Assembly (NCBI RefSeq): GCF_051020765.1
Contig: NC_134946.1
Span: 6,189,239 to 6,253,238, forward strand
Direction: 5' to 3'
DNA from: Lasioglossum baleicum
Lineage: Eukaryota > Arthropoda > Insecta > Hymenoptera > Halictidae
Length of the DNA: 64,000 bases
This document shows positions 11,390 to 23,186 of this stretch, one piece after another. The notes beneath the pieces are model-generated. The model saw nothing but the letters and a program-made list of their open reading frames with translations, made no database searches and was not told where the DNA came from. Within the stretch, counting starts at the first letter, position 1. Every line of letters starts with the position of its first letter. The position numbers and the translations under genes were made by a program.

Positions 11390-12064
11390 CAGGGACCAAA
11401 AATAACAGTTATTCTAAAATTTTCAACGATAAAAATCATGAATAAAAAGTTGATTATTATTGAAATTTAAGATAATCTACGCAAAATATAACGAAACAAA
11501 TTTGAAGAATAAGATGATTATAAAATATCGGTTTTCATACTTTTTGGTTACAAGTTACAGTTATTAGTGTTATTAGTGTCCAAAAAATTGGATCCTCGCG
11601 ATATTTATTTCGATCGCTCATAACAGTTATCGATGATCGAATTTCTTTTCACTTGTTCGCGTATTTAATTATCGAGTTGTCTACTCTTTTTCGGATAGAG
11701 CTGTGATATTGATTGAGAAGGTTTCGTACAACAAGAGGAATGAACAGACCATAAGAACAACACAAAATCTCTTTGTTAACTGTCTATGATAATTGATTGT
11801 CTACCGTTTGAAAGTTGTACTATTTAATAATTAACTATTACAAATTTCCTTCATCAATAACTGTTACGAACGATCGAAATAAACTCTCATTGATCATTGT
11901 TATAAGTGATCGAAATGAATTTCTCTCAACGATAAGACTTACCAATGAGAGAAAAAATTTTCGGTTACTTCTAATCCTTATTCGTAACCAATACGATTTT
12001 AGTCGATAAAATACTTGTTATTCCACGACTTTTTTCTTTTTGGTTACAACAGTTATGGTCCCTG
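11390..12064. mobile_element. hAT-type non-autonomous element, 675 bp
   Basis: Left end CAGGGACCAAAAATAACAG and right end AACAGTTATGGTCCCTG form a TIR. The 8-mers gtgtcaac (11382-11389) and gtgttaac (12065-12072) agree at 7 of 8 positions, the hAT target-duplication length. The interior repeats motifs such as GATCGAAATGAATTTCT and ATAACTGTTACGAACGATCG several times on both strands. No transposase codons were found. Confidence 0.85.
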
Positions 12065-12072
12065 GTGTTAAC

Positions 12073-14117
12073 AATGCATTTTTTTTTGACACAGGCAACA
12101 GACATGTTTTCTTAGTAATATTTAAATTACAATATCTGCTAAACTAATAATGTTTCACCATAAATGGGTTAATACTTTTTATTGAGAATAAAAGACTTGC
12201 ATCAATTAGTGCATAAAAAGTATACGGTAATGTAATAAAATCGTAGTAGTATCGTCGAAAAGTGACAATGCATGTAATTTTATTATGTGTAACACATATC
12301 GTTTTGCCTAGTTTTGCCTAATCTTTAGAAAATAAACTGTGCAAGCATGTGAAAATACAAAGATTGTAGTTATGGTTTATATTGTGTTATGGTTTATTGT
12401 AGTATTTTTATTGATTTTTGAAGTCCGTAACCAATCTTCCACTTTTCCCCGAATACAATATATTTTTTGCACGAGTTTTTTTTACGTGTACTCTTCGGGG
12501 AACGTATATGTTATGTAAAAATAGAACTCTTTACTTTTTTAACGAAAATCTGAACAGTTTTGAAATGCCGTCTCTACATATTGTTTACTGTTTGTTTTTC
12601 ATAAAAATTGATGAAGCACACTCATACTTATAATAGCTGCCAATCCGTGCAATGTGCCAATTAATGCTGCAAATCTGCTACTATGACTATGAGGATATTT
12701 TAGATGTCTTCTTTAAAAAGAATGGACTACAATACACAAAAGCAGTTTTTAAAATTAACAAATATTATACTTTTTTTTGTGTATACATCATGTATCATCA
12801 ACTAACAAAATATTTTTGTTGATATAACAGACTCAAATTGAACAGCGAAAGTACACAAAACACATATGTATCAGTTAGACCAAAAAATATAGACCAGTTG
12901 CAAAAAATGAAAAAAAAGGGGAGAGTTGAGAAAATATGTGCAACAAATATTACAATTATTATATGCACCTAACGAAGTAACGTTACAAAGTTGTTATTGC
13001 ATATTATTTACTGTTCGGCGTTAATTTAGTATTATAAATGTACAATTGTTTTTTAGAATACAGAATTATAGAATTGACCTGAATGTTCCGTCCAGTTTAA
13101 ATAGTGTTAAAAAACTAGAAGCTTTATTCGGTATAACCGAATTATTATTTATAACCGAGTTAACTAGTATTATTATTTATGCTCAGTTGATAATATCCCT
13201 TAAACTAATGTGTTTCTCTGAAAATGTCTCTTGCAGATGGTATATCAAAATTAATCTAGCAATATACTTTTAATTTGACACTCGGGGGATGGAATACTAT
13301 TATTCTCGTTTACATTTTCGTATGAAAGTTGGAAGACATCGAAGTCATATAAATTTTTAGTGTAACATGTACCAAAATAAATAGTGAATGTTTCTCAATA
13401 ATTGTAGAACGAGGTATCTGAAACCGGGTCACTTTGATTAATCAGATAATTCTGATGTTACACATCTGTACAGATTTCTCCTTTCAAAACGACTAAATAT
13501 AAAATTTCAATGAAAGGTCATTAAGAATTTGAAATTATGAAAAAGTTCTTGGTTATGATAGTGTTTTTAAACAACACTAAATTTATAAAATCAATGGTGT
13601 CTGAAAAGAATATACAATTGTTTAATTGCATTTTACTGCTGCGATTCACCGATTGGATATTTCAAAGAGCGCGTGTATTAAAAATACACAAAGAGAAAGT
13701 CGAATTTTTTCCCATAGAACGGAAAATCCTCTTTAAGAGAGATAATGGAATAAATGTGAGAGACGCGTTTCGCGGATTTAAATTTTATGAATTGTCGGCG
13801 GCACGGAATTTAATTATGTAATTTAAAATATAAAATTAGAAAGATGTGGAAAAGGATTTGACTAAATGTGATTTAAATTACTGATAGAATGTCCGCGGGA
13901 AAATGAATCCAATTATAAATGTATATATATTATTATTATTACTTATTAATATGTATAATACTAAGGCTTACACATATATTAATATTTGAATAAGGGTGTT
14001 TCCGACTGGTTTTTTGTTCCAATTCGCACAGAAACTGATTCTTCAGTCGAACATGTTTACCATTGGTTGCACGTAACGAGCTTCCCGTATCATGTGTAAC
14101 ATTTAATTTCGAAACTT
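12073..14117. other. AT-rich non-coding stretch
   Basis: Two kilobases of AT-rich sequence with frames of up to 94 codons (13537-13821) that show no domain. No TIR pair or retrotransposon codons were recognised. Confidence 0.45.
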
Positions 14118-14492
14118 ACTTGCTGATTTGACGCTGCAGTAATTAAGTATCATCGAATATTTCCATCGTGATTTCAACTGTTTTAATGCGTTTGCTGTTC
14201 CCGATAAAACAGCGCAAGCCATGAATCATTGAATATTTTCTTTCTCGCATGCTTTCCACAGCGAAATGAATTCTCATTGACGATTGGAGAATTATACCCG
14301 CGGTGGAACGCAAGAAGCATTTTTTGTCCAATATAAATTAAAACCAATAAATCATGTTTTGGAAAAAATAGTGTACAATAAATAAAGTATCAGTAAAATA
14401 ATAATTCTTATATGTAGTACCACACACGTGTAATAAAAGATAACGTTTTTTAAATAAACGTAACTTAAAAGGAAATTGTAATAACAAGCAAT
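14118..14492 (+). repeat. Dispersed repeat, copy 2, longer than copy 1
   Basis: TGACGCTGCAGTAATTAAGT at about 14132 and AAAAGATAACGTTTTTTAAA at about 14434 match adjacent blocks of the 4476-4640 repeat. The roughly 240 bp between them is either an insertion here or a deletion in copy 1; no clear target duplication decides. Confidence 0.6.
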
Positions 14493-15472
14493 GCATTATA
14501 TTGTCTGATTCTACGAAACATCTTCATTTAAGGAAAAATAAATGATGTTAAAAAGTAAAAAAAAAGAGACGACTTTGAGCAAAATCTACAATCTTATTCT
14601 GAACACTTTCTTTATGCAATTGTAAATATCGGAGATATTTGAATGTTTTTTAAACTCTGTATACAGCATATTCCATTATTTTGGCCATTGTTCGTTTTTC
14701 ATAACACGAGACGTTCTGAATAAAATTAATACATGAAACATTGAATTCTTGTTTTTTTCTTACAACTTTTTGCAATTTCTATTTTGATTTATTTTACGCT
14801 TGGATATTTTCTGTGTCCACATCGATTCATTTCACCGAATAGAGATAGCGTTCTCAATATGTATTTTGGTACGAGGAGCAAGTTGAATGGTAAATTTCGT
14901 GAATATGATTTGTTCTACGAAATTTCGCGAGTTTATCGCGTCAACCCGCTTCCACCGGAAAATAGAGGGGATGAAATAAGTTACGTTCAATGGAAATTCC
15001 AATGTTGACGGCGGCTAGAGCAGATATGAAATTTCCCGGGTAAACTCCTAGCTTCAATTATTTTATTGCCGCTTGCCGAGCATCCCAAACTTTCGGAACG
15101 AGAATTGGTTAGGAGACCGTGCAACATTAATAAATGTTTGTACAAAACTGTGTTCACGAAAAATGCCGAAAAAAATCACCTGATACCGAGTTTCGTAATT
15201 TCGTGCACGCTGCAAATCAACAAGTGTACAGTCATTTGTTAAGTGAAAGTATTCGAAAGCTTTCAATAAAAACGGAGTTGTAACGAAACGCGTTTCTCCA
15301 GGTTTAATATAAATATCAATGTGCTCGATCAAAAATTTGGAATAGTCAAATTATTAATGATAAATCAATGACTTCGAATCTTTATGTGTCTATAGGATGT
15401 GCACAATTTTAAAATACATGAAAGGAATTTTGTAGTTGGAAAATCAAACCTGTTCCTCATTCTGGTTTTAGA
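14493..15472. other. No recognised feature
   Basis: AT-rich. The 74-codon plus frame (14784-15008) and 89-codon minus frame (15063-15332) have no recognisable domain. Confidence 0.45.
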
Positions 15473-15473
15473 A

Positions 15474-15847
15474 TTTGCATAAAGATGCGCAGTTATGGTT
15501 CGCCAACGATATTCAACAGTTGGGAGTCAGTGTTTTTGGGCCTATAATTATTATAGCTGGCTTCTTAAGAAGAAATTTACACATGGCAATACTATTATAA
15601 ATTGGCACAACCAAAACTTGTTATTAAAAAGTTTTTAGAAGACTTTTTAAATTATTTTCACTACATTAAAATTATTAGTGAAAAATATAAATTTATATTT
15701 AGCTCCTGTGTCTTGCAATTAATGCACAATTTTTTTTATTTTATATGAAGATTCGGAGTCTGATTACGTCGATTGATTTCGATAATAATTATTATTGGTA
15801 TCATTAGACTGCGGATTTTATACAAAATAAAATCCAGAGTCTAGTCT
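15474..15847. mobile_element. Cluster of hAT-type MITE termini (TAGACTGCGGAT family)
   Basis: Three termini lie close together: TTTGCATAAAGATGCGCAGT at about 15475, a second right end (ATATGAAGATTCGGAGTCTG) at about 15744-15763, and TAGACTGCGGATTTTATAC at 15805. The last is followed within 43 bp by an inverted copy. This looks like overlapping deleted copies; exact boundaries are uncertain. Confidence 0.6.
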
Positions 15848-16979
15848 ATCATGGTGAAACATCTATATACGAAATCCGACGCAAAAGTGTCTCGTGAGTG
15901 ACAAAAGTGAAAAAAATATCTCGAAGGAAGAAGACATAGAGAAGAAGACTAGCCCCGAAGACTAGCCCCGATCTTCCCTATTAGAAAGCCAGGGTACATG
16001 TCTGCCGGTAGCGTTTTGAATCAGCAGGAATTATATACAGCGGGTGTGCTCGAAGCAGTGGCCATATTTTCATCGGGATTGGAGGGTTGCGTCATGGAGT
16101 CGATGGAATGAATAGTCACCGGTGCAGGGGCGGCCGATAATTCCACAAATCGCGGTAACGAGGAGCGACACCGTGGACGTCGAAGTGGCGCTCGTAACAG
16201 CGGGAAATCCGAGCGGAAGAGCATAAACTCGCAATCAACGGAGACCGAAGACGTTCTCGTATGCAGGTCGAAGTCCGGACGGTTTAAACCGGAGTGTCGC
16301 GTTCGGGTTCCGGCTCTGGGCTCGAGGTTCTGGATTCTGGGCTGCGGGCTCGGGGTTCGGGGTTCGAGTTCGGCCCGTGCCCGTAGTCGGGGCCGCGTGT
16401 TCGACTTGCTGAGTAAGCAAACATTTGCATCGTGACACACACGGATCACCTCGCGCCGCGCTGAGTTTACTTTCCAGATTCGCGTGTATATGCGCGCAGA
16501 CAGCTTACCCCGGGGAAATCGGATTATAAGCGGATGCATGGTCCGGCGAGCCGATTGCCGCACCTCCCACCCTCACCCCCCCCCTCGCTCCTCCGCCAAC
16601 CCCACCCCGTTGAACCAGACGGAAGTTCCATGACTATCAATTAAGAACGATCTGCCGGTTGGTCGGATACCCGGTCCGCGGCTTGGTCAATTTTCCGCAA
16701 TTATTTCTCGACGTTGCCCTCATCCATATTTATCTGCTTATTTGTTCGGCGTCGGGTGCTGATGGACGAAGCAGATATAATTCCCCCGGACGACATCGAT
16801 CTCGATGAGCTGGCCCCGTCTGATTCGATTATTCGTCTCGAGCGTCGTTCCTGAAGTTTTATCCATGATTTTTTCGAGAGTGCAGCTCCGCCAGGGAACG
16901 CGAGTTTCCACTAATTTCGAGAGCAGAATGTACCTACGAGATACTCGTTTATCATTCCATACGATTAATTGCTGATCTT
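15848..16979. other. GC-rich island with low-complexity tracts
   Basis: GC and CpG are high from 16000 to 16860. A short imperfect tandem (GGTTC/GGGCTC units) lies at about 16306-16370 and a C-rich tract at 16561-16612. The 180-codon minus frame at 16021-16563 is biased to R, P and E by the tandem and shows no domain. The island could be exon- or promoter-proximal DNA of an unseen gene, but no exon can be defined. Confidence 0.4.
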
Positions 16980-17520
16980 TAACTGCGGATCTTTATGCAA
17001 AGTAGAAAGTTTTATAAGAAAAATTAAACCGACTTCGAAAAAACGTACTAAAAAAATCCACTAAAAAGTATTAAATAATTTCTATGTAATTTATGTGAAT
17101 ATACACACGAACTTAAATACAATCTTTTCGGAGGCGGCGCAAAATTGAAGATTTTCCAAATGACAGGTGTTGCTGATTATGATTTCATTGGAATATGGTG
17201 AACTTGGAAATCAGTAGGTGGGAATAGAAGATACATTAATATGTGAATGCGTGTAGAAGAATTTCAGGATTTTCGTAATTTCCAGTGTCGAAAATTTTCC
17301 ATTTTGCGCCAGCTCCGAAAAGATTGTATTGTATTTAAGTTCGAGTGTATTCGAATAAATTAAATGGAAATTATTTCATACTTTTTAGTGCATCTTTTAG
17401 TGTCTTTTAGTAGGTTAATAATAATATAAGAGTGTGTTTAAATTTTTCTAATATTTTTGCTATTTTAAATTATACCTACTCGTTTTTGTTCTATTATAAA
17501 TAAATAAAATCCGCAGTTTA
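16980..17520 (+). mobile_element. hAT-type MITE interrupted by a palindromic element
   Basis: The left end TAACTGCGGATCTTTATGC and the right end AAATAAAATCCGCAGTTTA are family termini. The usual interior is replaced by a 370-bp palindrome (17043-17412), after which the family 3' block resumes (TATTTTAAATTATACCTAC). No outer target duplication is visible. Confidence 0.75.
17043..17412. mobile_element. Palindromic MITE nested in a hAT MITE
   Basis: The arms are about 115 bp. CACTAAAAAGTATTAAATAA on the left pairs with ATACTTTTTAGTG on the right, and ACTTAAATACAATCTTTTCG pairs with CGAAAAGATTGTATTGTATT. The spacer is about 120 bp. The TACTAAAAAAATCCACTAAA edge repeats the CTAAAAG motif as in the right edge (TTTTAGTGTCTTTTAGTA). 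Superfamily undetermined. Confidence 0.75.
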
Positions 17521-18312
17521 CTAAGCAGTCCTCAAAATTCAAGCATGAATGCAGAGTCGCCAGATCAAGACTTGACAGACTAAGACATTCAACGTCACAA
17601 GAAGATTTTCTACACTCATATAAAAGACGGATCCCTTTATCTTAATATAAAAATACAATAATCGTGCAAAAATTACACCGGGTCATTTAGAAATATAGTC
17701 GAACATGAAGATAAAAATTTTACAAACTCGATTAACTATTTTCCATCTCCGAAATTGTCTAAAATTGATGGCTCTAAATGGGGAATACGTGTATCTTTAT
17801 TGAAATGAAAAATTGATCTTTAATAAATGGTACACTCTATTAGTACTATCCTTCTGGAATGCTCTCTGAAAGTTTTATTCGGATATTCGGAAGACTGCTG
17901 AATTATACCACCGAAAGTGCAGTCGTATTCCGCGGTGGTAACAGATAATTGAAACTTTAAACGCATCTTTCTCGAAATGAACTCTTCAAAATCGGATCCA
18001 GAAATATCTGAGAGACCACTGGACCAATTTTGCTAAAATTTTATTTATTCCTTGCCGACGTGGATTTTTTATTCGATCACAACACTTTCTTTACGAACAG
18101 AAGACACTGAACATTTAGATAAAAAATTTGCGTTCAAATAGTTGTTCCTTGAAAGTTGATTTTCAAAGTCGGTTTTGACAACGATTCGCTATTTCGTCTG
18201 ATTTAACGTAGAATTTAGAAAATATGATCTCAGAAAGCTCATGAATTAGATTAACTAGATGAGATAAGGGTGAATGATACTTAATGGGATACGTGAACAT
18301 TTGAAAATATTA
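17521..18312. other. Non-coding, with one diverged repeat at about 17820-17945
   Basis: The segment with CTCTCTGAAAGTTTTATTC resembles 32650-32760 (CTCTCAAAAAGTTTTATTT), followed in both by a GAATTCG/TATTCGGAAG region and AAAGTGC. Diverged repeat pair, family unknown. Confidence 0.4.
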
Positions 18313-18320
18313 ATGATTAC

Positions 18321-18468
18321 TAGACTGCGGATGTTCATGCAATTTTCAATTTTTATAGACGAATTTTTAAGAAGTGGAATAAAATACAATGTTATTTCCA
18401 GCGGTAGTAGCCTTTGCAGATCTCAATCAAATAAAAATTGTGCTCAATTCTGTTCTGAAAATTGTCTA
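18321..18468 (+). mobile_element. hAT-type MITE, type B, 148 bp, perfect 8-bp target duplication
   Basis: TAGACTGCGGATGTTCATGC to GAAAATTGTCTA, with identical flanks atgattac at 18313-18320 and 18469-18476. The interior (TTTTTATAGACGAATTTTTAAG ... GGTAGTAGCCTTTGCAGAT) defines a subtype also seen at 40511. Confidence 0.9.
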
Positions 18469-18476
18469 ATGATTAC

Positions 18477-19789
18477 AATAATAGCCACTTGATGTATCAG
18501 ATCGAATATGATTTCGTCTCAGGGGCAGGTCTGGGTGAGAGGTTACGAATTTAGTTGGCTGCCGCATTTACTCCCGGACCGAAATGGTATTCTCCAATTT
18601 TTTAAATAAAGGTATACAGAATGATATTCTACGAGTAAAACGGAACATTTCGAATTTTAATAGCTCTTTGAAAGGTAAACACGCGGTACGTGTTAAAAGC
18701 GACTGTTAAACAGAAAATGAAAACCGAGGGGCGACGGGACGCGCGGGCAGAAACGTTAAAGCGTGTATCAATTGTATATCTGATGCCTGGGTTTAATCAG
18801 CGCGCCGATATTCATCCGTAAACGAAACCAATGCGCACACACGTCGGTCACAACACATAATGCAAACATTTAAATCGCCAATATTTCGCGTTTGTTCACC
18901 CCGCAAAATATGCCGGAACACGCGTCAACGTCGATGCCGATCGCATAATACAATAAAGGGTGGTACGGCGCCGCGGCGGCGGCGGCGGCGATCGTAAAAA
19001 TTGAATCCGCGGCACGTAAAGGATTTGAAACGCCTAAATTGTTTAACAACCACGCGTCCCGGTACCGATGAAAACTCGAACCCGATTAATTTAACGTTCG
19101 TAATCCTTTGTGGGACGGTAAACCGCGAACGAGCGCCGTGTCTCTTGTATGCATTGTAACCGGATAAAATGTTCCGGAGCGGCGGCGGCGGGGGAGGGGC
19201 TGGGGACAATCTCGCGTCGGTTCTTCATTTCGCCGGGGACTCTGCCACGAGAATCAGAAACGAAATTAATTAACCCGCCGAAATTCAATTAACAGCAGTC
19301 GCCGCCGGTAAACCTCCGCGAGCTGAATCCGCTGAAATGATCGCGGAACGAAGAAAAGTAGCGACCGGCCCCGAACGAAGAGCACAGAGGGAAAAAAGGG
19401 AGGACCGAGTGGAAAAGAGAGAACGGCCGCCAGGAGGCTGTTACCGATTTCAATTATATTTTTCGCCGATTAAATTAGACCAATGATCGCAGATAATACG
19501 AGGTTGGTACGTGTTCGACGACGATCGATTAACGCTCCGTCGTTATTAACTGTAAAACGACGTAGCACCATGTACGCGGCCCCGATCCGATTGTTTGTTC
19601 CAGAAAATGAAGAAACAGTAAATCGGCGAGGTGGTCGAACGCGAGGAACCGGAAACGCGATTACGCCGCCGCGAGGAGATTGATCTGTTCAGTTTCAATT
19701 CTACAACGACGATACTCTCATGCAATGTAGTTTTAAATAACTTTTCGCGAATTCTGTTTTTACACCTAGTTATGTGATCTTGTCATTAA
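18477..19789. other. CpG-rich island with (CGG)n runs
   Basis: From about 18700 to 19690 the sequence is GC- and CpG-rich, with (CGG)n at 18971-18990 and 19181-19196, and several TTAATT/AATTAA homeodomain-like cores set in GC-rich sequence. Frames on both strands are short and overlap. It may be a conserved regulatory or 5' gene region; no exon is demonstrable. Confidence 0.4.
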
Positions 19790-19798
19790 TCAATTCTC

Positions 19799-20215
19799 TT
19801 CACATCTTTTTTTGTTTTTTTATTGTTTATTTATAAAGGTCGCATTAACATCGAGGTCATTAGCGACCACTTTTGGTATACAGTTATAAGTACATTCTTT
19901 TGTTATCGCAATAATACATAAGTGTAAATATAATTAAATTTTGTAGTATAGGTCTACATTTTTGAGGAAAGTAAGAACGCTTGTAATAATCTTTTGGTCG
20001 TTGAGGCATTCACTCAGATTGGTTGGAATGTTGTGGGCTTGTCGTTGTGTCTGAAGGGCTGGGCACTCGAGGAGGATATGTTCGATAGATAGTGGTATGT
20101 TACACCGTTGACAGAGAGTTGGGGCGTTTTTCGAGATTTTGTGTAGATGTGTAATATTCGAGTGGCCAATTCTAAGTCGCGTAGCAATTACTTGGTCTTC
20201 ACGTCTTGTTACTAT
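19799..20215 (-). mobile_element. 5'-truncated non-LTR retrotransposon insertion (3' end only)
   Basis: A minus-strand copy holds the last about 92 codons of an ORF2-like protein, a 3' UTR and an A-rich tail (on the plus strand, T-rich at about 19807-19830). The 9-mer tcaattctc flanks it at 19790-19798 and 20216-20224, a likely target duplication. Eight bases lie between tail and duplication, so the exact edge is uncertain. 5' truncation with an A-rich tail is typical of target-primed reverse transcription. Confidence 0.8.
19934..20209 (-). pseudogene. Non-LTR retrotransposon ORF2 C-terminus
   Basis: The minus-strand frame reads TRREDQVIATRLRIGHSNIT and then a Cys/His motif C-x2-C-x7-H-x4-C (LCQRCNIPLSIEHILLEC), ending at a natural stop. 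RLRIGHT followed by a CCHC-like motif and EHILLEC is the standard end of ORF2 proteins in Jockey/I/R1-type elements, downstream of the reverse transcriptase and, where present, RNase H. The clade cannot be fixed from 90 residues. The frame is intact to the stop but lacks everything upstream. Confidence 0.85.
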
Positions 20216-20253
20216 TCAATTCTCGTTTGTAGTACTCGTCGGAACTAATTTTA

Positions 20254-20330
20254 CAGTGGCGGGCACAAGTAAGTTTAAATAATAATGTATATGATAACTA
20301 CCACCATTTATACGAACTCTGTTTCTATAC
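20254..20330 (+). mobile_element. Lone Tc1-like left terminus
   Basis: CAGTGGCGGGCACAAGTAAG follows TA at 20252-20253 and resembles the end at 11242. No matching right end was found. Confidence 0.4.
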
Positions 20331-20449
20331 GAAATTCTGTTTTAAAGCAGCAATGAATTTTTTATTACCACGCTTATATTAGCTTGCTGAGTTGTGGAGA
20401 GATGTTGTCGTTGAATTTTAAATCACTTGCCCTAGTTTTATTTCGGTAA

Positions 20450-20545
20450 GGTGAGTCCCACACTACCTCCCCCCCGACCTTCATCTGGAGGGGGGTTGCG
20501 TAAAAAATGCATTTCCTCACCGCCCTTAAACAAAAAAAAAAACAA
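20450..20545 (+). repeat. Diverged repeat ending in an A-rich run
   Basis: GAGTCCCACACTAC, then GCGTAAAAAATGCATTTCC and CGCCCTTAAACAAAAAAA, resemble 25575-25645 (GAGTCCCACACTAG, GTACGCAAATGTATTTTTTCC, CGTCCTTAAATTAAAAG). It may be the 3' end of a retroposon family. Confidence 0.35.
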
Positions 20546-22106
20546 TGGTCTCGGATGACATCTAATCAGAGTCATCGGATTAAGTCTCGCCACTCTACCT
20601 ACCCCTTCTAGCACTCTATCCCCCCTCTACCGGCCCTGGCAGAGGGAGAGGGTAACTTTTTCTCCTCAATTTCCCTGATCTGGCGACTCTGCACTTTACC
20701 ATCATCCGGAGACAGAAGAAACTGTCCAGGACAACGTATTCTAGTGGCAAGTTTATTTTACAAATTACTGTTTGTTGAGACACGAAGTTCTCAAAGCAAT
20801 TGCTCCGGTACTTCGCAGTCTTACATGGTGATTTAACTTCGTGTGAATATTTAATGAACATTTGCATTTTACCACAAAGGACCGCATTTGTTAAAGGACT
20901 GATGTAAAATACCAGATACAGCTAACTCGGCGGTTCGTTCCGGTCCACTGTGTAAACCTTTAACTTCGTGTAAAGTTTGCTGGCTCGTGCACATTTCGAG
21001 TAGACGTGTTTTTGTTCTCGAAACCATGAAGCGAGTTGATGTACCTGGCTGACAAATACTTTCTTAGGGGCGTGTTCTCGAAGTTACCTTGCAATACTAA
21101 CTAAGAAGTAATAAGTTAAGGTTAAGAATAGCGCATCCCAACAAGTCTATTTCGAAAATGAAGGAGACTATAATCATGACTTCCACGCTGAGAACGTGAT
21201 AATTCATAATGTATTCGCACGGTTACGAATCCCGAACTGAATCACGGGCACGTAACGCTAGGAAGCAAGGAATAAAAAAGAGAAGGGAAAGATATAATGA
21301 AACGAGGTGGGCTAGCAGGGAAATCAGAAGGAATGACGTATGGGACAACTCAGGAACTGTAGTAAATCCCTATAGAGACTGATTGGAGGGGCTCGTGTAA
21401 GTTTTATCGGTGAATAGAGGTGCGTCATGGGAAGTCAGATCCAGGTGCACGGTAGTGCACCAGCCAAGATCTTGCACTACCTCCTTTTACACGAAACAAC
21501 TTAGCCGTTTTTTAGAGGCTTACAACTCGACACTGTAGGCAGATGGAGAGATGTAATTTCGCACACTTGTTAAATGCTATCATGCCTCAATATTGACAAA
21601 ACCTTAATCTTCCAACATTTGTAGGTTCCGAGATATAGAACTTCAAAAATCGCTAAATTTGTCACTGACTGACTGACTGACTGACAGATCATCAAAACCT
21701 TTTGGGTACTTCCCATTGACCTACAAGCTTGAAATTTGGTACATAGGTCCACCATAACAAACACTCAAAGGAATAATTATCAAAGTTTGAAATTTTACAC
21801 CTTAAAGGGGTTGTATTAAAAAAAAAAAACGAAATAGGTTATGTATGGAGAAAATGAAATATGCCGCTTTTCCCATAAGGAACCGTGTAAATTCCGGAAA
21901 GAATCATCTGCTCTCTTCAAACGTTCGTATAGCGCCATTCGAGGTAGTGGCAAAAAGCTCAAACTGGTAGATTACAATAAGGTAGAAAATGACACTAAAA
22001 TTATGACAAAAAAGATCTAGGTAAAGTTGGGTTCTAATTCGCCGGTAGAGTGTTAATCTTTGATACCTACTTGATAATTGATGAAATTTCAACAAAAATT
22101 GATGAA
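20546..22106. other. Non-coding, with an (ACTG)n microsatellite inside a repeat-like segment
   Basis: (ACTG)n lies at 21664-21685, with sequence on either side typical of dispersed repeats (GATCATCAAAACCTTTTGGG, CTTGAAATTTGGTACATAGG). No boundaries or coding domain can be set. Confidence 0.4.
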
Positions 22107-22507
22107 ATCCCAACAAAAACATTCTGTAAACAGGAGCCAAGTTCTTATGGCCGTAAAAGGTTGGGAGATCAAACAAAATACGGCCAAGTTCGTTAGCTTA
22201 GAAAAATAAAAATAAAAATTAGTTAAAAAGAACGCTATTTAATTTTGAAAGAGTCACATGGAGGACTAAATTATTCAAACTTGGCCGCTACCTAACACGT
22301 TTTAGGGCCATTGGTTTAAAAAGTAACGGCCAAGTTTGAATAATTTAGCCCTCCATGTGACTCTTTAAAAATTAAATAGCGTTCTTTTTAACTAATTTTT
22401 ATTTTTATTTTTCTAAGCTAACGAACTTGGCCGTATTTTGTTTGATCTCACAACTTTTTACGGCCATAAGAACCTGGCTCCTGTTTACAGAATGTTTTCG
22501 TTGGGAT
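22107..22507. mobile_element. Fold-back element, 401 bp, near-perfect palindrome
   Basis: The arms are about 165-180 bp. ATCCCAACAAAAACATTCTG on the left pairs with AGAATGTTTTCGTTGGGAT on the right, and the pairing continues through AACAGGAGCCAAGTTCTTAT and beyond. A short centre holds CTAACACGTTTTAGGGCC. No clear target duplication. The right half reappears at 10049-10276. Transcripts would form a long hairpin. Confidence 0.85.
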
Positions 22508-22949
22508 ATACGCGACACTCTGACAATGAGAGGAAAAATTAGAAACAAGTTAGTTGCAGGCCTATTGCAGAAAAGAGATAAGTGAAGTACTCGAACAAAA
22601 CAAATCAGAAAGCAAAGAATAGTATTGAACCCATACCCTTGTGGTGACAGTACCATCGCTGCCATACTGCGTACAGTGGACATGCTTTCTCAACACTTTG
22701 TATTATACTTCGCAATATTCTATAGGGGAATGAGCAAATCATCTTTTTCTACAATTTTGATTTTGGGCGAAATTTCCTAGAAATACTAACGAGTTATTAC
22801 CACGTGTTTATTAGCTCGCTTTCTTGTTTGTTTGTCTGTTTGTTCGGTGGCAAATTTTGCAATTGATTTTAAACTAACTTCCTGTTTTTCTATGTATACT
22901 TCGTTACAATCTACATATCATCTTTTGTCCGTCGGATTGGTGCTTTTTA
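22508..22949. other. No recognised feature
   Basis: Mixed composition with chance frames; the 92-codon minus frame starting at 22683 takes its C-terminus from the adjacent fold-back element. Confidence 0.5.
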
Positions 22950-23186
22950 AATTCCAATTGGCTGCTCTTTATTTTACCGGACTCAAAATTTGTCCAATTT
23001 GTCTAGAAAAATTGAATCCAGTAGATTTGTACCCGGAACGGCTGCAGATCGAAGTTTCGATCCTGTAGGATCAATGGTTCAGGAGTTATGCTTGCTTAAA
23101 GTTGAGCAATCATCAGTGTTTTTGACGACAGGTAAGGGCGCCGCCATATTGGTTTGCAGTGACGGTCCCGCGCCGATAAAAGGTTA
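22950..23186 (+). mobile_element. Single arm of a palindromic element (full copy at 33580-34110)
   Basis: CTGCTCTTTATTTTACCGGA, GATCGAAGTTTCGATCCT and GGGCGCCGCCATATTGGTTT all recur, in the same order, in the left arm of the 33.6-kb element and inverted in its right arm. The opposite arm is missing. Confidence 0.75.

Noticed and set aside
16021..16563. 180-codon minus frame rich in R, P and E
   Set aside because: Its bias comes from an imperfect GGTTC/GGGCTC tandem and CpG-rich DNA; an overlapping frame on the same strand looks equally open.
21664..21685. (ACTG)n array as a possible regulatory or CRISPR-like repeat
   Set aside because: It is a plain microsatellite of five to six units without spacers.
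10173..22683. Two minus-strand frames with a shared C-terminus (KHSVNRSQVLMAVKSCEIKQ)
   Set aside because: The shared part is the arm of the fold-back element present at 10049-10276 and 22107-22507; the upstream parts are unrelated. It is a repeat artefact, not a protein family.
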